NCBI RefSeq assembly: GCF_030386795.1
Contig: NZ_JANUQM010000019.1
Location: 1-64,000 of the forward strand
Length of the DNA: 64,000 nucleotides
Origin: Streptomyces sp. S.PNR 29
GTDB taxonomy: Bacteria; Actinomycetota; Actinomycetes; Streptomycetales; Streptomycetaceae
Reading direction: 5' to 3'
Part shown: piece after piece, positions 60,328 through 64,000 of the stretch
Position numbering within the stretch: the first letter of the stretch is position 1
How the letters are laid out: every line of letters begins with the position of its first letter
Position numbers and translations under genes: made by a program
Notes under the pieces: model-generated
What the model was told of the DNA's origin: nothing
The model's database searches: none
What the model saw: only the letters and a program-made list of their open reading frames with translations

Positions 60328-60904
60328 CGCTCTTCTCCTCGCGGGGCCAGTGTTCGAGCATCACGTGCAGGGCGTCGACCGCCTTGTCCCAGGACGCCTG
60401 TACGTCACGGGGGGCGCCGAAGCCGCCGGTGGCCTCCAGGGCGCAGTAGCCGTGGAAGGTGCTGCGCAGCAGGCGGACGGCGTCGGTGAGGTCGGGCTCG
60501 GTCAGGCCGTAGGCGCGGAGCATGCCGTAGGTGATCTCGGCGGTGCGGCGCAGGTTGGGGGAGTCGGCGATCAGGGACTGGTCGATGCGGATCTGCGTGG
60601 CCGCGTACCGGCCCGGGTGCGCTGTCGCGTACGCCCGGTAGGCGTTCGCGAAGGCGGCCAGCGCGTCCCGGCCCGCGCGGCCGGCGACCGCCGCGGCGAT
60701 GTGGTCGATCATCTCGCCGCCCGCCAGCAGCGCGAGCTGCGTCCGCAGGTCCCGCAGATTCCGCACGTGCGAGTACAGGCTCGCGTCCTTCACTCCGAAG
60801 CGCCGCGCCAGCGCGGACAGGGTGACGTTGTCGAAGCCGACCTCGTCCGCGAGTTCGGCGGCGGCCTCCACGACCCGTTCCTTGGTGAGCCCGGCACGGG
60901 CCAT
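60320..60904 (-). CDS. TetR/AcrR-family transcriptional regulator
   Basis: A 194-residue repressor. The N-terminal TetR helix-turn-helix (about residues 5-50) contains FDNVTLSALARRFGVKDASL and YSHVRNLRDLRTQLA; a WHG-type C-terminal ligand domain follows (LLRSTFHGYCALEATGGFG). ATG 60904 (MARAGLTKER) is chosen over 60913. A perfect inverted repeat just upstream (60933-60951) is the probable autoregulatory operator, which would also control the co-transcribed hydrolase. Confidence 0.92.
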   Translation of the reverse strand: MARAGLTKERVVEAAAELADEVGFDNVTLSALARRFGVKDASLYSHVRNLRDLRTQLALLAGGEMIDHIAAAVAGRAGRDALAAFANAYRAYATAHPGRYAATQIRIDQSLIADSPNLRRTAEITYGMLRAYGLTEPDLTDAVRLLRSTFHGYCALEATGGFGAPRDVQASWDKAVDALHVMLEHWPREEKSDD

Positions 60905-60932
60905 GGCGACCACCTCTCTGCGTCTCCACCGA

Positions 60933-60951
60933 AACCTAGGGTATCTAGGTT
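60933..60951. promoter_or_regulatory. TetR operator AACCTAG-N5-CTAGGTT
   Basis: Perfect 7-base arms separated by GGTAT, 29 bases ahead of the TetR start, followed by an extra partial arm (GCCTAGG, 60955-60961). Position and size fit a TetR dimer site. Confidence 0.7.
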
Positions 60952-60983
60952 AACGCCTAGGATGGCAAGGCGCAGGCGTGAGA

Positions 60984-62303
60984 TCAGCCGATCGGCGCGT
61001 ACAGCACGCCCAGCTTGTCGATCTCCTCGCCGGCCCGGCCCGTGAAGCCGACGATCTGCCAGCCCGAGGGCGCGGTGAAGGTCTTCGCGTCGGACGTCGC
61101 CGTACCGGAGGAGAGGGAACGGCCCTTGTCGGTCGTGAAGGCCGCCGAGAAGATCCTGGTGCGGCCGTCTTTCTGACCCTGCGTCAGCTGCACCGAGGTC
61201 AGATGCTCGCCCGAGGCGAGGGTCAGCGAGGTGGCCGTACCGCCGGTGCCGCCGTGGGACAGGACCGTGCCGCCCGCGTGGCTCAGCGACACCGCGTCCA
61301 GACGGGCGCCGCCGCGCAGGGTCAGGGTGCGGGGAGCGACGGTGGCCGGCAGGTCGTCCGCGTCGTTGAAGGCCGTGCCGTGCGGGCCGCCGAAGAAGTC
61401 ACCGGCCCGCAGGGTGGGGTTGAGGGTGTAGGAGAAGCCGACGGTGTGCGGGAAGTGGTCGGACAGGTTGTTGCCGGCCGAGTCCAGGAAGGAGGCCCAC
61501 TCGTTGTGGTAGCGGGTCGCGTTCAGGCTCAGCAGCTTGCTGCCGCGGTAGAGGATCTTGTCCACCACCTCGCAGTCGTTCGTCGGTGCCGTCGTCGGGC
61601 AGAGGAGTGGGGCACCGCCCTGGGCCGGTGGCGTTCCGCCCTTCACCTGCTGGACCCATGCGTCGGTCAGGCCGTTCTCGCTCACGAGCGTGCGGATGTT
61701 GTCGCCGGAGCGCGTGTACCGGGTGTTCGTGTCGCCCATGACGATCACCGCGTTGCCCGCGGAGTTCGCCTGGATGAAGTCGGAGAGCTGCTCGACGTTG
61801 GCCCGGCGGGCGGCGAGCGCGTCGTCCGTGTCGTCCGCGTTGGTGTGCACGTTGTAGAGGTCCACGAAGACGCCCTCGGCGAGCCGCACCCGCGCCAGCG
61901 AGAAGCCCTTCGGGGTGAGGCAGTTGGTGCCGGTGCAGTTCTTCCACTTCACCCGCTGGAAGTCCTCGAAGGGGAGGTCCGAGAGGGTGTTGAGGCCGTC
62001 CCCGAAGGGAACGCCGCCGCTGGTCGCGGTGCGGTACGGGTGGTCGTCGCCCGCGTACAGGGCCGCGTGGTAGTTGAAGTCCTCCTGCACGTTGACGATG
62101 TCGTACGCCCCGAGGCGCGGGGAGATCAGCGGGGTGTTCCGCTCCGGGTGTCCGGAACTCAGCCCCTCCGGGAGGCCGGCGACGTTGTAGGTGAGGACGT
62201 CGAAGGAGCCGGTGGTGGCGGCGGCCGCGGGTGTGGCGGTGGCGGCGGCGAGGCCGGTGACGGCCAGGGCGGTTGCCGTGAGCGTGCCGATCAGTCTTCT
62301 CAT
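60984..62303 (-). CDS. Secreted endonuclease/exonuclease/phosphatase-fold protein with jacalin-like lectin domain
   Basis: A 439-residue exported protein. Signal peptide (LIGTLTATALAVTGLAAATA). The EEP domain covers about residues 32-295: FDVLTYNVAG, IVNVQEDFNY (metal-binding Glu), YNVHTNADDTDDALAARRAN, VIVMGDTNTRY and LSDHFPHTVGF (terminal Asp-His). The last 135 residues are a jacalin-like beta-prism (GTAFNDADDLPATVAPRTLT, GWQIVGFTGRAGEEIDKLGV). Known relatives include secreted phospholipases/sphingomyelinases and nucleases; the lectin domain suggests glycan or surface targeting. ATG 62303 is chosen at the signal peptide. Confidence 0.88.
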   Translation of the reverse strand: MRRLIGTLTATALAVTGLAAATATPAAAATTGSFDVLTYNVAGLPEGLSSGHPERNTPLISPRLGAYDIVNVQEDFNYHAALYAGDDHPYRTATSGGVPFGDGLNTLSDLPFEDFQRVKWKNCTGTNCLTPKGFSLARVRLAEGVFVDLYNVHTNADDTDDALAARRANVEQLSDFIQANSAGNAVIVMGDTNTRYTRSGDNIRTLVSENGLTDAWVQQVKGGTPPAQGGAPLLCPTTAPTNDCEVVDKILYRGSKLLSLNATRYHNEWASFLDSAGNNLSDHFPHTVGFSYTLNPTLRAGDFFGGPHGTAFNDADDLPATVAPRTLTLRGGARLDAVSLSHAGGTVLSHGGTGGTATSLTLASGEHLTSVQLTQGQKDGRTRIFSAAFTTDKGRSLSSGTATSDAKTFTAPSGWQIVGFTGRAGEEIDKLGVLYAPIG

Positions 62304-62615
62304 GGTGGGGGTGTCTCCGATGGGTGACCAGAAGATGAGCACTGCTCAGGTTCGATGCCAACAGGGTGGCGTGCAAGGGTTATTGGGGAAACAGTGAGCG
62401 CGGCGGTCGACCCCGCGGGCCGGTCCGGCACCGCATTGCGCGGGTCATTGAACGACGCATATGCCCATATGGCGGATATCTGAGATCGTTCGGCGTCCGG
62501 TGCGGAGCTGTGGGAACATGCGCTCCCTCGCGAGCCGCGCCAGGGGGGAGGGCGCCGTTGCGCCCCGCTCTGCGGCTTTCGTGTCGATTCAAGTGAGAAC
62601 ATCGGAGCGTTTGCA

Positions 62616-63596
62616 TTGATAACCCTTGACAAGGACAGGCGTGTTCGCCGGGGGCCGGACGCACGAAGATCCCGTGCGCTGACGGTGCGCAGGGCCGCGG
62701 CCATCGCCGTGACCGCCGGCACCGTCCTCCTGGCCACGCCCGTCGCCTCGCCCGCGCAGGCAGCCACCGCGCCCACGGTCAGCGCCAAGGGCGCCTTCCT
62801 GCTGGACAACGCGACCGGCACCCGGCTGATGAGCAAGTACGCCGACACCAGACGGCCGATGGCCAGCACCACGAAGATCATGACGGCCCGCGTCGTTCTC
62901 AGCCAGACCAACCTCGACCTCGACCGCAAGGTCACCATCAGGCAGGCCTACCGCGACTACGTCGCCGCCAAGGGCGCCAGCACGGCCGACCTGAGGACGG
63001 GCGACCGTGTCACGGTCCGGCAGCTGCTGTACGCGATGATGCTGCCCTCGGGCTGCGACGCCGCGTACGCCCTCGCCGACACCTTCGGCACCGGCGACAC
63101 CCGTTCGGCGCGGGTCAAGTCGTTCATCGGCAAGATGAACAAGAAGGCCGCCGATCTCGGCCTGACCAACACCCACTTCGACTCGTTCGACGGCATCTCG
63201 ACGACCGGCGAGAACTACACCTCCCCGCGCGACCTGGCGAAGCTCGCACGCAGCGCGATGAAGTACTCGACGTTCCGCGGCGTGGTCAAGACGCAGAAGA
63301 CGGTGCGGTACGCGACCACGAGCACCGGCGGCACCCGCACCTACACCTGGTACAACACCAACAAGCTGCTCGGCTCCTACACCGGTGCCACCGGCATCAA
63401 GACCGGCACCAGCACTCCCGCGGGACCGTGTCTCGTCTTCTCCGCCACCCGTGGTGACAAGACGGTCATCGGTGTCGTCCTGAACGCCACCGACCGCTAC
63501 AACGACGCCGCGAAGATGCTGGACTACGGCTTCGGCACCAGCACCGCGTCGACCATGCAGCTGCGCTCGCTGCCCGCGGGCGCCCAGCAGGACTGA
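62616..63596 (+). CDS. Serine-type D-alanyl-D-alanine carboxypeptidase
   Basis: A 326-residue exported penicillin-binding protein-like peptidase that trims D-Ala from peptidoglycan stem peptides. A long basic start precedes the signal (AAAIAVTAGTVLLATPVASP). Catalytic motifs: Ser84-Thr-Thr-Lys87 in PMASTTKIM, Ser145-Gly-Cys in LPSGCDAAYAL (Asn of the usual SxN replaced by Cys, seen in this Streptomyces subgroup) and Lys262-Thr-Gly in GIKTGTS. The start is TTG 62616, with GGAG eight bases upstream and no better ATG or GTG. A hairpin terminator follows. Confidence 0.92.
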   Translation: MITLDKDRRVRRGPDARRSRALTVRRAAAIAVTAGTVLLATPVASPAQAATAPTVSAKGAFLLDNATGTRLMSKYADTRRPMASTTKIMTARVVLSQTNLDLDRKVTIRQAYRDYVAAKGASTADLRTGDRVTVRQLLYAMMLPSGCDAAYALADTFGTGDTRSARVKSFIGKMNKKAADLGLTNTHFDSFDGISTTGENYTSPRDLAKLARSAMKYSTFRGVVKTQKTVRYATTSTGGTRTYTWYNTNKLLGSYTGATGIKTGTSTPAGPCLVFSATRGDKTVIGVVLNATDRYNDAAKMLDYGFGTSTASTMQLRSLPAGAQQD

Positions 63597-63613
63597 CCGA
63601 GGGACAGGTCGGA

Positions 63614-63636
63614 CCGGAACCGCGATGTGGTTCCGG
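63614..63636. terminator. Hairpin terminator after carboxypeptidase gene
   Basis: CCGGAACC (63614-63621) pairs perfectly with GGTTCCGG (63629-63636) around GCGATGT, 18 bases after the stop. Confidence 0.75.
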
Positions 63637-63798
63637 CCGACCTTGCTCCCCCACGGACCACGCTACGCACCCCTGAGCCGTCCGAGTCCCCGATTCCCGC
63701 CCACGGTGTCCCCGATTCCTGCCACGGAACCGGCCGGTGCCTCGTTACCGTCGAGGGAGACGAGGTTCGGGCGCACGACGGGCGAGGGGGACGGTTCC

Positions 63799-64000
63799 GT
63801 GAGCGAGGGGGCTCTTCACGTACACCGGGTCGGCGTCGCCGAGTTACAGGCGGCGGCCTCCTCGATCCTCGCCCCGCTCTCCGTGACCGCTCCCGACGCG
63901 GACGCCTTCCGGGCCGACATCGACGCGGCGGAAGTGGGGCGTCTGGCCGTGGCCCGGGTCCGTGGCTCCGGGCATCTGGTGTCCCGCACCCCACGAGCGA
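63799..64000 (+). CDS. AraC-family regulator, N-terminal part, with an in-frame TTA codon
   Basis: GTG 63799 (GAGGGGG eight bases upstream) starts SEGALHVHRVGVAELQAAAS, then DADAFRADIDAAEVGRLAVA and RVRGSGHLVSRTPRA before the window ends. This pattern (FRA---AA-VG-L-VARVR) is the start of the cupin-like AraC_binding_2 domain of actinobacterial AraC-type regulators, whose DNA-binding part would lie beyond the edge. A TTA leucine codon at 63844-63846 makes translation dependent on the bldA tRNA in Streptomyces. Confidence 0.7.
   Translation, partial: MSEGALHVHRVGVAELQAAASSILAPLSVTAPDADAFRADIDAAEVGRLAVARVRGSGHLVSRTPRA

Noticed and set aside
1..64000. CRISPR array, tRNA or rRNA genes
   Set aside because: No regularly spaced direct repeats and no cloverleaf or rRNA-like segment were noticed by eye; a tRNA scan was not possible.

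Overview
The window is high-GC actinobacterial DNA, almost certainly from a Streptomyces chromosome. Evidence: strong G/C bias at third codon positions, GTG and TTG starts, GGAGG ribosome binding sites, Tat and lipoprotein signals, a SpoIIE/PAS phosphatase, an excalibur protein, DUF6281 and DUF6262 proteins, sugar ABC importers without their own ATPase, and a TTA (bldA-type) codon in the last, partial gene.

Layout. (1) 1-3.2 kb: a gene tail, a decayed FAD-monooxygenase fragment, a lipid kinase and a PAS-SpoIIE phosphatase. (2) 3.2-22.4 kb: a plant cell-wall (pectin-type) utilisation locus. It holds a LacI regulator, a GH43 enzyme, a first importer (binding protein and two permeases), a second LacI regulator, a 2-hydroxyacid dehydrogenase, then on the plus strand a second importer, a GH28-like polygalacturonase-fold enzyme and two alginate-lyase-family enzymes, one fused to a long chain of binding modules. 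(3) 22.5-27.7 kb: carboxylesterase, aminoglycoside-phosphotransferase-like kinase, and a divergent amino-acid permease / homocysteine S-methyltransferase pair. (4) 28.0-33.8 kb: a conflict/defence-type module, EACC1 plus a 1590-residue caspase-STAND-TM-WD40 protein. (5) 33.9-37.9 kb: small secreted or membrane proteins, remnants of UvrA-like and IS5 transposase genes, an orphan VapB, and a coiled-coil protein. (6) 38.1-48.8 kb: the second half of the pectin locus, with a third LacI regulator, a surface beta-solenoid protein, two secreted GH43 enzymes (one a likely exo-beta-1,3-galactanase with a ricin-type module), a PL4 rhamnogalacturonan lyase, a divergent CE12 acetylesterase and a DUF2264 protein. 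(7) 48.8-55.2 kb: an excalibur protein followed by a graveyard of decayed mobile genes (transposase, TniQ-like, Tn554-type integrase, DUF6262, truncated STAS, Abi-like fragment) around an intact SDR / MmyB-type regulator pair. (8) 55.2-64 kb: a type-3 prolyl-tRNA synthetase, a CelD/FemX-like GNAT protein, a PEP-mutase-like enzyme, a TetR/hydrolase pair, a secreted nuclease-fold protein with a jacalin-like domain, a D,D-carboxypeptidase and the start of an AraC-type regulator.

How the parts fit (inference). Secreted PL4, CE12, GH43, GH28-like and lyase-family enzymes would take apart rhamnogalacturonan with its arabinan and galactan side chains. The two binding-protein importers would bring in the oligosaccharides using a shared ATPase encoded elsewhere (MsiK type), and the intracellular-looking GH43, DUF2264 protein and dehydrogenase would finish the job. 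Three LacI regulators and two recurring palindromic sites (a GAAAGCGC type shared at 4.37, 12.17, 45.8 and 45.9 kb, and a GGGAACCGGTTGCC type shared at 12.47, 12.66 and 38.07 kb) suggest that the two halves of the locus are one regulatory unit split by the 22.5-38 kb block. The most unusual system is the EACC1-caspase module; its class has been described, but this copy and its neighbours deserve a closer look.
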